The notes beneath the pieces are model-generated. The model ran no database searches. It was not told the DNA's origin and worked only from the letters and a program-made list of their open reading frames with translations. From Planctomycetota bacterium (GTDB taxonomy: Bacteria; Planctomycetota; J058; JAJDCQ01), in assembly GCA_029260755.1 (NCBI GenBank), contig JAJDCQ010000135.1:1-64000 (forward strand): DNA of 64,000 nt. Direction: 5' to 3'. A program made the position numbers and the translations under genes. How positions within the stretch are numbered: the stretch's first letter is position 1; the number at the start of each line of letters is the position of its first letter. This document shows positions 36,207-43,936 of the stretch, one piece after another.

Positions 36207-36218
36207 TGGCCCCCTCGT

Positions 36219-36360
36219 TCGTTCCAGGAACGACGGAATCTCACGCAAAGGCGCAAAGGCGCAAAGGGGCCCTGCCAGGTCGAGATCTCGGATCAGAGCA
36301 ACGATCCCTTTGCGCCTTTGCGCCTTTGCGTGAGCTCACTTCGCTGTTCCAGGAACAGCG
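36219..36360. repeat. CGCAAAGG-type hairpin flanked by GTTCCaGGAAC palindromes
   Basis: TCACGCAAAGGCGCAAAGG and following bases (36241-36268) are the exact inverse of 36306-36333 over 28 bp, with a 37-base loop. Each arm is three tandem CGCAAAGG units. On the left is the palindrome TCGTTCCAGGAACGA (36219-36233); on the right CGCTGTTCCAGGAACAGCG (36342-36360). It would form a very stable RNA hairpin. Confidence 0.9.
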
Positions 36361-36393
36361 CCGACACGGCAGTGACGTCGCACCGACCGGAAC

Positions 36394-36482
36394 GAATCCA
36401 GCCAATCCAACAATCCGCGGTTTCGTTCTCTTTCGCACACGGACGAGTGGAACCGCGGATTTCGCTGATGACGCGGATTACG
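36394..36482. repeat. CCGCGGATT-type hairpin, copy 2
   Basis: Shares CCGCGGTTTCGTTCT and GAGTGGAACCGCGGATT with the copy at 9621-9703; the outer 9-mers are more degenerate. With the two preceding elements it fills most of the 376-base gap 36173-36548 between convergent genes. Confidence 0.75.
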
Positions 36483-36548
36483 AGTGGCCTGCCGACGTCC
36501 GGTTCACGGTCGTCGCGCGAGCCCTGACCCCTTCGTCTGTCTCCGAGC

Positions 36549-37244
36549 CTACTTCCCGGGCGGCTCGTCGTACGCGCCGGAGCCTTCGCCGGGTGGCGGC
36601 GGGGCGCCGTCGTCGGACGGTGGCGGCGGGGCGCCGTCGCGGGACGGGGGCGGCGGGGCGCCGCCGTCGCCGAACGGGTCGCCGGGCGCGGGGCCGTCGG
36701 CCGGCCGGCGCGGGGCGTACGGGTCGCGGTCCTCGCGGTCGACCCGCTCGTCGCCGGGGTCGCCCGGGCGGTGGTAGGTGTCGGAGTCCGGCAGGTAGAG
36801 CTCGTCGGGCGGCGGCCCCTGGGTGCGCCGCGCCGTGAGCGACTCGATCAGGTCGATGAACCGGCGCGCATCCTCGGGGGTGTGGAAGAGGATCTTCGTC
36901 AGGTACTGGTCGCTCTGGCCCCAGAGGTAGACGTAGTTGTTCTCGTAGAGGTCGATCTTGGCGACGTTCCGGTAGTAGATCTTGACGTAGTTCTGGTAGC
37001 GCTCGCGCCGCCCGCGGACGACGCCCTGGAAGTACCAGGCGAACGAGAACTCGTCGACGTGCGCCGAGAGGATGCGCGGGCTCCTCGCCCGGGCGATCGT
37101 CTCCTCGAGCTCGCGCCGCGCGTCGAACGTGCCGAGGTCGCTCAGCGTGAAGACCTGCGCCTCGTAGGGCACCGTCGCGGGGCAACCCGTCGCGAAGACG
37201 CAGAGCGCCGCTGAGAAGAGGACTGCCAGACCGGACCGGTTCAT
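36549..37244 (-). CDS. Lipoprotein with proline-rich C-terminal repeats
   Basis: A 231-residue predicted lipoprotein (signal peptide, lipobox FATGC with cysteine about 18). The globular part (about 25-145) is not recognised; it contains EFSFAWYFQGVVRGRRERYQ and YVYLWGQSDQYLTKILFHTP. The C-terminal 85 residues are low-complexity, with three repeats of DGAPPPP type. The start ATG 37244 is set by the signal peptide. Confidence 0.7.
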   Translation of the reverse strand: MNRSGLAVLFSAALCVFATGCPATVPYEAQVFTLSDLGTFDARRELEETIARARSPRILSAHVDEFSFAWYFQGVVRGRRERYQNYVKIYYRNVAKIDLYENNYVYLWGQSDQYLTKILFHTPEDARRFIDLIESLTARRTQGPPPDELYLPDSDTYHRPGDPGDERVDREDRDPYAPRRPADGPAPGDPFGDGGAPPPPSRDGAPPPPSDDGAPPPPGEGSGAYDEPPGK

Positions 37245-37453
37245 CGTGGCTTCACCCGTGTCGATTATTCCGCGGAGTCCCGAAGACGCGGCGAACGCTC
37301 GGCCTTCGGGGTCGCGACCCCCGCCCCGAACCATCTTGCCTCCGCGGCCGGACCTCGGCAACCGGGCGACGCGCTTTCATCGCCACAGGAGGCGGCGCGG
37401 TCGAGAGTTGCCGCATCGGTCGGCGGTCGCCGCCGGACGCCGGACGGTCGCCG

Positions 37454-38227
37454 TCAGAGGGCGGTCCAGCCCCCGTCGACCATGAGAACGTGGCCGGTGA
37501 CGTAGCCGGCGGCCGGCGAGGCAAGGAAGACGACGGCCGGCGCGATCTCGTCGGGGCGAGCGGGGCGACCGAGCGGCGTCTTCGCCTCGATGACCGCGCG
37601 GGTCGCCGGCTCGTCGAGGGTGTGGGCGGTCATCGCCGTCCGGGTGTAGCCGGGACCGATCGCGTTCACCCGGATCCCGTGGGGCGCCCACTCGACGGCG
37701 CAGGTGCGGGTGAGCTGGACGACCGCGCCCTTGGTCGCCGCGTAGGGCGCCGAGAGCGGGTCGGCGACGAGGCCGGCGAACGAGGCCAGGTTGACGATCG
37801 CGCCGCCCCGCTGGGCGTCGATCCAGCGGCGCGCCGCCGACCGCATGCACCGGAAGACGCCCGAGAGGTTGAGCGCGATCATCCGCTCGAGATCATCATC
37901 GGGGTAGTCCTCGGCCGGCGTCCGCTGACTCATCCCGGCGTTGTTGACGAGGATGTCGACCGGGCCGAGGTCGGCCTCGACGCGGTCGAGCATCGCCTCG
38001 ACGCTCTCGGTGCGGGTGACGTCGGTCGCCACCGCGATCGCGCTCGCGCCCGAGGCGCGCAGCGTCTCGACCGTCTCGGCGGCGCTCGACGCGTCGATCT
38101 CGGCGACGGCGATCTTCGCGCCCCGGGCGGCGAGCGCCGCCGCGATCGCCGCGCCGATCCCGCGGCCCGCGCCGGTCACGACGGCGGTCCGGCCGTCGAG
38201 GTCGAACATCGTCCGGTAGTCGATCAT
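37454..38227 (-). CDS. Short-chain dehydrogenase/reductase
   Basis: A 257-residue classical [11 protein letters not shown] nucleotide-binding motif (about 17-24), DV adenine-ring motif (about 68), NNAG (about 94-97), and active-site Ser in NLASFAG and YAATK (about 162-166). It ends in the family-typical [12 protein letters not shown]. It is probably an NAD(P)H-dependent oxidoreductase like FabG or glucose dehydrogenases; the substrate is not predictable. ATG 38227 begins ten residues before the Rossmann fold. It is divergent from the gene at 38310. Confidence 0.9.
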   Translation of the reverse strand: MIDYRTMFDLDGRTAVVTGAGRGIGAAIAAALAARGAKIAVAEIDASSAAETVETLRASGASAIAVATDVTRTESVEAMLDRVEADLGPVDILVNNAGMSQRTPAEDYPDDDLERMIALNLSGVFRCMRSAARRWIDAQRGGAIVNLASFAGLVADPLSAPYAATKGAVVQLTRTCAVEWAPHGIRVNAIGPGYTRTAMTAHTLDEPATRAVIEAKTPLGRPARPDEIAPAVVFLASPAAGYVTGHVLMVDGGWTAL

Positions 38228-38309
38228 CGCTCGAGTCCTTGCGCTCGGCTCCCCCGGGCTCACCGCGCTCTCTTTACGACGGCGCGGCGCGACAGTAGCA
38301 TCCGCCGCC

Positions 38310-38813
38310 ATGAATCTCACCTTCGACGGCGCCCATGTGGCGAAGTTCATCCATCTGCTCGGCATCGCCCTGTGGTTCGGCTCGTCCGCGAGCGTCGGGC
38401 TGCTCTCGGCCCGCTTCAAGCGCGAGACCGACTGGAACGGCCGCCTCGCCATCCAGCGCGCGATCGCCTCGATCGAGATGAAGGGCGTCCTCGCCGGGCT
38501 CGCCCTCTCGGTGATCGGCGGCCTCTGGATGCTCCACCACGTCCTCCAGCAGCCCGGTCGGGAGCTGGGGAAGGAGGCCTGGCTGCACGCGAAGCTCACG
38601 TTCGTGTTCATCGCGGCGGTCGCCGCCGTCGTCGGGATCGTCCTCCACCGCGGCGGGCTCCGCCGCTCGGTGGAGGAGGGCGCGGCCGCGACCCCCGCGA
38701 CGACCGAGCACGACGAGGCGTTCTTCCGCGCCAAGAAGGGCTGGATGTTCACCCAGATCGCGATGGCGCTCGGGCTCGGCGGCGCCCTCTTCTTCGTGAT
38801 CTTCGGGCGCTAG
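38310..38813 (+). CDS. Four-helix membrane protein, HemJ/CopD/DUF2269-like
   Basis: A 167-residue protein with four hydrophobic helices: [20 protein letters not shown] (about 13), [17 protein letters not shown] (about 60), [20 protein letters not shown] (about 93) and a C-terminal one. The histidine in helix 1 and the W-L-H-A-K-L motif before helix 3 recall HemJ-type and CopD/DUF2269 proteins. I do not claim protoporphyrinogen oxidase activity. Monocistronic. Confidence 0.6.
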   Translation: MNLTFDGAHVAKFIHLLGIALWFGSSASVGLLSARFKRETDWNGRLAIQRAIASIEMKGVLAGLALSVIGGLWMLHHVLQQPGRELGKEAWLHAKLTFVFIAAVAAVVGIVLHRGGLRRSVEEGAAATPATTEHDEAFFRAKKGWMFTQIAMALGLGGALFFVIFGR

Positions 38814-38835
38814 CTAGCGCCGCCTCTCCGGCCTC

Positions 38836-39094
38836 CGGCTCGCCTCCGGCGAGTGATGAAACCACGGAGGCACGGAGACACGGAGGATTCACGGAGAAAC
38901 GCGGGCAGCGCCTACCGGATTGGCGTCGCTCCGGGACGAGGACCACCGAGGCACCGAGGGGCCTCGGCCCGACCAGGTCTCCCCTTGTCGGATCGTGGTC
39001 GCCTCGATCCCGCCTAGGATCGCGCCAGACAGAGGATCCTCCGTGTCCTCCGTGTCTCCGTGGTGCCATCCTCTTCGCCGAAGGCGAAGCGAGC
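38836..39094. repeat. CACGGAG-type inverted-repeat element, copy 3
   Basis: Tandem CACGGAGR units at 38862-38900 are inverted at 39037-39063, followed by CCATCCTCTTCGCCGAAGGC. The interior (CGCCTACCGG, GGCGTCGCT, GGACGAGGACCACCGAGGCA) is shared with copy 2. It occupies nearly the whole gap between two convergent genes. Confidence 0.85.
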
Positions 39095-39105
39095 CGACGA
39101 CTCTC

Positions 39106-40116
39106 CTAGCGATCGGTCGCCCGGCGCCGCCCCGGCGCCTGCATCCGGGCGCTCTTGCGGCGCGCCATCTCCTTCGCGATCGCCAGCGCCCGGCGCGGCG
39201 GCTGCCCCGAGATCAGGAGCTCGAGGTCCGCGACGAGGGCGACCGCATCCGGGTAGCGGTACTTCGGAGGGCGCGCCGTCATGTGGGCGACGACGGCGTC
39301 GATGTCCGGCAGCAGGCTCGGCACGAGCGTCCCCGGCAAGGGCACGTTCTCGCGAAGGTGCCGCAGGACCGTCTCGCCCTTGTTGTTGCCCCGGAGCGGG
39401 ACGACGCCGGTCAGCAGCTCGAACAGGAGGATCCCGAGCGAGTAGATGTCGCTCCGGACGTCGACATCGGGCCGACCGAGCGCGCTCTCGGGCGAGACGT
39501 ACTTCGGCGTCCCGAGCCCGATCCCGATCTCGGACCCGTCGTCGTTCCGGGTGCCCCTGGGCTGCACCTCGGTCGCCAGGCCGAAGTCGGCGAGCTTGCT
39601 CTCGCCCGTCACCCGGCAGAGCAGAACGTTCGAGGCCTTCACGTCCCGGTGGAGGATTCCGCGCGACGCCCCGTGGTGGAGCGCCTTCGCGACGTCCCGC
39701 ACGATCCGTAGCGAGGAGCCGACGTCGAACTTCCCGTGGGCCCGGACGAGGTCCTCGACGACCGTCCCGTCGACCAGCTCCATCCCCAGCCAGTGGAGGC
39801 CGTCGGTGACGCCGGTGTCGAAGACGGTGACGATGTTCTGGTGGACGAGGCGGGCGGCGAGGTGCGCCTCGTGGTGGAAGCGCTGGACGAAGTCGGCGTC
39901 CGCGGCGATCGCCGGGGCGAGCACCTTGACCGCGCTCGGGCGGGCGAGCGCCTCGTGAACGCCGCGGTAGACGACGGCGTGGGTGCCCCGCCCGAGGAGG
40001 TCCTCGATGACATAGGGACCGACCTGCGTGGGCCGAACCGGGAGCGAGGCGAGCTTCGCCACCCGGCCCGATGCTCGTCGCGGCGCCCCATGCTCCCCTG
40101 GAGTGTCGCCGGCCAC
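39106..40116 (-). CDS. Soluble Ser/Thr protein kinase (Hanks type)
   Basis: A 336-residue kinase lacking membrane or sensor domains. The glycine loop is atypical (GRGTHAVVYRG, histidine for glycine). It has lysine in SAVKVLAP, HRDVKASNVLL catalytic loop, DFGLATE and GTPKYVSPES. It ends with a 40-residue basic tail. GTG 40116 is the only start upstream of the domain. It lies 84 bases after gspF on the same strand but is separated from it by a strong hairpin, so it is probably its own transcript. Confidence 0.88.
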   Translation of the reverse strand: MAGDTPGEHGAPRRASGRVAKLASLPVRPTQVGPYVIEDLLGRGTHAVVYRGVHEALARPSAVKVLAPAIAADADFVQRFHHEAHLAARLVHQNIVTVFDTGVTDGLHWLGMELVDGTVVEDLVRAHGKFDVGSSLRIVRDVAKALHHGASRGILHRDVKASNVLLCRVTGESKLADFGLATEVQPRGTRNDDGSEIGIGLGTPKYVSPESALGRPDVDVRSDIYSLGILLFELLTGVVPLRGNNKGETVLRHLRENVPLPGTLVPSLLPDIDAVVAHMTARPPKYRYPDAVALVADLELLISGQPPRRALAIAKEMARRKSARMQAPGRRRATDR

Positions 40117-40145
40117 CGGCTACCCCTTCCGCAGGGCCCGTACGA

Positions 40146-40175
40146 ACGAAAGGGCCCCCAGAGGGGCCCTTTCGT
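40146..40175. terminator. 13-bp GC-rich hairpin terminator after gspF
   Basis: ACGAAAGGGCCCC (40146-40158) pairs perfectly with GGGGCCCTTTCGT (40163-40175) across loop CAGA. It lies 24 bases beyond the gspF stop on the minus strand. There is no long U-run, but the stem is strong in both directions. Confidence 0.65.
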
Positions 40176-40199
40176 CGTCCGATCCGTCGAAACCGCTCG

Positions 40200-41453
40200 C
40201 TAGAGCTTCTGGATCAGCTGGATCAGCGGCATGAAGAGCGCGACGACGATGAAGCCGACGGCGCCGCCCATACCGACGATCAGGACCGGCTCGATGATCG
40301 ACGTGAGCGAGTCGACGAGGACGTCGACGTCGTCGTCGTAGTTGTTGGCGATCTTGATGAGCATCTTGTCCAGCTCACCCGTCTCCTCGCCGATGTCCAC
40401 CATGTTGACGGTCATGTCGTCGAAGACGCCGCTCTGCTGGAGCGGGCGCGCGATCGATTCACCCTCACGGATGGAGGCGTGAACGTCGTCGATCGCTCGG
40501 GCGATGACGGCATTGTCGACCGCCTCCCGGACGATCGACAGCGATTCCAGGATCGGAACACCGGACGCGATGAGCGTTCCCAGCGTTCGACAGAATCGTG
40601 AGATCGTCGACTTGCGGATGATCACGCCGAAGAGCGGCATGCTCAGCTTCGATTTGTCGAGGATGTAGCGGCCCTTGGGCGTCTTCCCGACCGCGACCAG
40701 GATCGCCCACAGGGCGAACGGGACGACGAAGAGCAGGTACCAGTAGGTCGCGACGACGTGGGAGATCGTCAGGAGCAGCTCGGTCGGCGCCGGCAGCCGC
40801 ACGCCCGTCTCCTCGAACATCTTCTTGAAGGACGGGATGACGAACTTCATGATTCCGGCGAGGATACCGACGGCGACGACGGTCACGACGATCGGGTAGA
40901 CGAGCGCGCCGATGACCTTCTTGCGCAGCCGGAGCGACTTGTCCATGAAGTTGGACAGGCGCTCGAGGATCGTGTCGAGGACACCACCCGCCTCACCGGC
41001 GCGGATCATGTTGACGAAGAGCTTGTCGAAGGCCTTGGGGTGCTTCGCCATCGCCTCCGACAGGGTCGAGCCGCCCTCGACGTCGTCCGCGACATTGCCG
41101 AGGACCGTCTTGAGCGTTCCCGGCTTGAGCTGACCCTCGAGGATCCGGAGCGACCGAACGATCGGCAGACCGGCGTCCTGGAGCGTCGAGAGCTGCGTCG
41201 TGAACGTCGCGAGCTGACTCAGCCCGACCCGGCCGAACGAGATGCTGAAGCCCTTCTTCTTGGGCTTCGCGGCGCCGGGCGCGGCGGCGGCTGCGCCGTC
41301 GCCCTTGCCCCCGCCAGCCTTCTCCTTGACCTTGGTCGGGAAGTAGCCGAGACCACGGATCTTGTTGAGGGCCTCATCGCGGCTGTCAGCCTCGATTTCC
41401 TTCTTGACCTTCTGGCCCTTGGCATCCATGGCCTCGAACGCGAAGACCGGCAT
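40200..41453 (-). CDS. gspF: Type II secretion / type IV pilus inner-membrane platform protein GspF/PilC
   Basis: A 417-residue protein with two T2SSF domains: LATFTTQLSTLQDAGLPIVR (about 80) and ISRFCRTLGTLIASGVPILE (about 285). Membrane helices are at about 180-200, 235-258 and 385-410. The N-terminal FAFEAMDAKGQKVKKEIEA is the usual GspF start. It anchors the assembly ATPase and pseudopilins. No gspE, gspD or pilin gene is adjacent, so the system is dispersed. GGAGG just before the ATG is a strong ribosome site. Codon choice looks less GC-extreme than the neighbours, consistent with higher expression. Confidence 0.93.
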   Translation of the reverse strand: MPVFAFEAMDAKGQKVKKEIEADSRDEALNKIRGLGYFPTKVKEKAGGGKGDGAAAAAPGAAKPKKKGFSISFGRVGLSQLATFTTQLSTLQDAGLPIVRSLRILEGQLKPGTLKTVLGNVADDVEGGSTLSEAMAKHPKAFDKLFVNMIRAGEAGGVLDTILERLSNFMDKSLRLRKKVIGALVYPIVVTVVAVGILAGIMKFVIPSFKKMFEETGVRLPAPTELLLTISHVVATYWYLLFVVPFALWAILVAVGKTPKGRYILDKSKLSMPLFGVIIRKSTISRFCRTLGTLIASGVPILESLSIVREAVDNAVIARAIDDVHASIREGESIARPLQQSGVFDDMTVNMVDIGEETGELDKMLIKIANNYDDDVDVLVDSLTSIIEPVLIVGMGGAVGFIVVALFMPLIQLIQKL

Positions 41454-41761
41454 GGGGAGCCTCCTCCGTCCCTAACCCGGGAAGCAGGGCCCGGGCTCGA
41501 AACCCGCTACAGCGGGCAATCTGGGGATCTTAGCCGAAAGCCGCCCGCCGATGCAATCCCGGGCGACACGCGTTGCGAGATCGCACCCACGTCTCCCGTC
41601 CGCCGGCGGACGACGGGCCGATGCCGCAGCGCGGCGCAACCGACCGAGCTCGCGACATCGCTCCCCTCGCGAGGAAATACGCGCGAGGCGACCTCGGGTT
41701 CGAAGCGGATCGCGTCTCTCCTTGCACCCGCTCGGGGGCGCGGGCATCATGCCGCGCTTCC
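41454..41761. other. Divergent intergenic region gspF / GPH transporter
   Basis: About 308 bases must hold both promoters. A small hairpin CCCGCTACAGCGGG is near 41502-41515. The stretch from 41573 is open in the frame of the transporter but has no protein-like composition and no ribosome site. Confidence 0.4.
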
Positions 41762-43153
41762 ATGAACGCCCCCCGATACATCCTCTACGGTTGCGGCCAG
41801 GTCGGCATGATGTGCCTGACCCGGTTCCTCCTCCAGTGGATCGTGAAGTTCGCCGACGACGGCGGCTCGCTCGGGGCGAGCGTGGCGACCGGCGGCCCGA
41901 CGGGCGCCTTCGGCGCGGCCGTCCCGATCCCGCTCTTCCTCGGAGCCGCCATCGGCGCGGCCCTGTTCGCGTTCCGGATCTTCGACGCGGTCACCGATCC
42001 GCTCGCGGGCGGCCTGAGCGACCGCTGGGTCAGCCGCGGCGGCCAGCGCCGGTCGCTCCTCTTCTTCGCCCTCCTCGTCCCGCCGATCGGCCTGGTGCTC
42101 TGCTTCACCCCGACGATCGACATGGCGCCGGCCATCCGCTGGCTCTTCGTCGGCGGCGGAATGTTCGTGTTCTTCGTCGGTTACACGTTCTACGCGATCC
42201 CCTACTGGAGCCTCGTCGAGGACTACAGCCAGGGCGATCCGACGGTGCGGCGGCGCCTCTCGAACACCCTCGGCGTCTCGCTCCTGTTCGCGACGGGGAC
42301 GATCGGGATCGTCAGCGGGATCCTCGTCAGCAAGCTCGGCTACCGCGACTCCTCGATCATCTTCGCGATCGGGTCGTCGGTCCTCATGGTCCTGCCCTAC
42401 TTCGCCTCCCCGCCCGGTCTCTCGGACGCCCAGCCGAGCGCGATCGCCGCGAAGCGTGAGGGGCCGGGGATGCTCCGGGCGGTCTGGTCCTCGCTCTGCA
42501 ATCGCCGCTACTTCGCGGTGCTGCTGATGTTCTCGGGCTCGCAGATGTCGTTCACCGTGATGACGAGCGCGGCGCCCTTCATCGCCGAGAAGCTCCTCGG
42601 CGGCGACGAGGCGGACGTCGGGCTGATGATGGGCCCGTTTCTCTTCACGGCGCTCATCGCGGCGATCTTCGTCCCGCGCTTCAGCCGCGCCCTCGGCTGG
42701 GAGAAGGCGCTCGTCGTCGCCTCGGTCGCGCTCGGCGTCGTCTACGCCGGCACCGCCGGCCTCGGCTTCTCGATCGTCATCTCTCCGATGATCACGGCGA
42801 TGGTCGTCTTCGCCGCCGGCGGACCGATGGCGGCGGTCCTCCTCGGCCTCGAGGGCGAGGCCGTCACCGAGTGCGCCCGCGACGCCGACGGCGAGAGCAC
42901 CAGCGTCTACTTCGGCGTCTACAACGTCGTCGTCAAGTTCATGAACGGCCTGGCCGTCTTCGTCGCCGGGATCCTGACCGACCTCGCCCGCCAGCAGGTG
43001 CGATGGGATCTGCTGGAGAGCTGGTTCGGGATCGACACGAGCGGCGGCAACTTCTGGGTGCGGTCCATGGGGCTGACGGCGGGCGGCCTGCTCGTGATCG
43101 GGGTCGGTCTCTACATCCTCGTGCGCCCCAGGACGAAACAGCCGGCGAGCTGA
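41762..43153 (+). CDS. Sugar:cation symporter, GPH family (MFS_2)
   Basis: A 463-residue twelve-helix transporter. The family signature FDAVTDPLAGGLSDRWVSRG (about 75-95) contains the aspartates used for cation coupling in MelB-type carriers. A second-half motif, YFGVYNVVVKFMNGLAVFVAG, is also typical of the GPH family. It likely imports glycosides, pentosides or related solutes with Na+ or H+. ATG 41762 directly precedes ARG-TYR and the first helix. No glycoside hydrolase is adjacent. Confidence 0.82.
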   Translation: MNAPRYILYGCGQVGMMCLTRFLLQWIVKFADDGGSLGASVATGGPTGAFGAAVPIPLFLGAAIGAALFAFRIFDAVTDPLAGGLSDRWVSRGGQRRSLLFFALLVPPIGLVLCFTPTIDMAPAIRWLFVGGGMFVFFVGYTFYAIPYWSLVEDYSQGDPTVRRRLSNTLGVSLLFATGTIGIVSGILVSKLGYRDSSIIFAIGSSVLMVLPYFASPPGLSDAQPSAIAAKREGPGMLRAVWSSLCNRRYFAVLLMFSGSQMSFTVMTSAAPFIAEKLLGGDEADVGLMMGPFLFTALIAAIFVPRFSRALGWEKALVVASVALGVVYAGTAGLGFSIVISPMITAMVVFAAGGPMAAVLLGLEGEAVTECARDADGESTSVYFGVYNVVVKFMNGLAVFVAGILTDLARQQVRWDLLESWFGIDTSGGNFWVRSMGLTAGGLLVIGVGLYILVRPRTKQPAS

Positions 43154-43234
43154 ATTCTCGGGAACCACCGAAGGATCGGGCCCGTCCGGTGACATAGACC
43201 TCCGAGCCATCATCTTCGGCCGGAGATCCTCGCA

Positions 43235-43882
43235 ATGTCATCATCATCTACGACGCCATCGATGAGTCCAGGCGCCTTCGATCAGGCGTGGCGCGCCCGC
43301 GCCCTCGCGGGCGAACCCGACGCGGTCGCCGCCATGAGCGACCACGCCCTCGCCCCGCTGTGGCAGTTCTGCTTCTACCGGGTCGGGAAGAGCCGGCATC
43401 TCTGCGAGGAGGTCGTCCAGGAGACGCTCCTGCGGGCGATCTCCGAGCTCGACCGCTACGACCCGGCCCGAGGCGGCGACGACGTCGTCCCGTGGCTGAA
43501 GGGCCTGGCGCGAAACGAGATCCGCCGGGCGCTCGCCCACGAGCCGGGCGGCGCGAGCCTCGATCAGCTCTGGCAGCGGATCGACCGGGAGTTCCTGGCC
43601 GTCCACCGCCGCCTCGAGACCGAGCCGCTCGCCGACGAGGTGATCGCCCGCCAGGAGACCTCCGAGCTCGTCAACGCGGCGATGGCGCAGATCTCCACCC
43701 CGCACCGCGAGGTGCTCGAGGCGAAGTACGTCCGCGGGCAGACCGTCCGCGCCCTCGCCGACGCGTGGAAGACGACCGAGAAGGCGATCGAGTCTCGCCT
43801 CTCCCGAGCGCGAGTCGCCTTCCGCGAGACGTTCCTCGCGCTCGTCCGAACGCTCGAGGCCGAGCACGCCGCCGCCACCTGA
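43235..43882 (+). CDS. ECF-type RNA polymerase sigma factor
   Basis: A 215-residue sigma-70 family protein. Region 2 (about 30-100) contains LWQFCFYRVGKSRHLCEEVV and DVVPWLKGLARNEIRR. Region 4 (about 145-205) contains STPHREVLEAKYVRGQTVRALADAW and the recognition helix TEKAIESRLSRARVAFRE. It starts 54 bases before the next gene, whose product has the FecR anti-sigma-like domain and presumably controls it. CGGAGA precedes the ATG. Confidence 0.88.
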   Translation: MSSSSTTPSMSPGAFDQAWRARALAGEPDAVAAMSDHALAPLWQFCFYRVGKSRHLCEEVVQETLLRAISELDRYDPARGGDDVVPWLKGLARNEIRRALAHEPGGASLDQLWQRIDREFLAVHRRLETEPLADEVIARQETSELVNAAMAQISTPHREVLEAKYVRGQTVRALADAWKTTEKAIESRLSRARVAFRETFLALVRTLEAEHAAAT

Positions 43883-43936
43883 GCGCCGCGCGTCCTCCGC
43901 CCCTCGCCGCGACCCCGAACACACCCGGAGCAGATC

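Noticed and set aside
8084-39069. CACGGAG runs considered as CRISPR arrays
   Set aside because: Units are 8 bases with no unique spacers, occur as inverted pairs and have no cas genes nearby.
41470-41530. T-arm-like GGGCTCGAAACCC suggestive of a tRNA
   Set aside because: No acceptor, D-arm or anticodon arm can be drawn around it on either strand. It is the leader of gspF.
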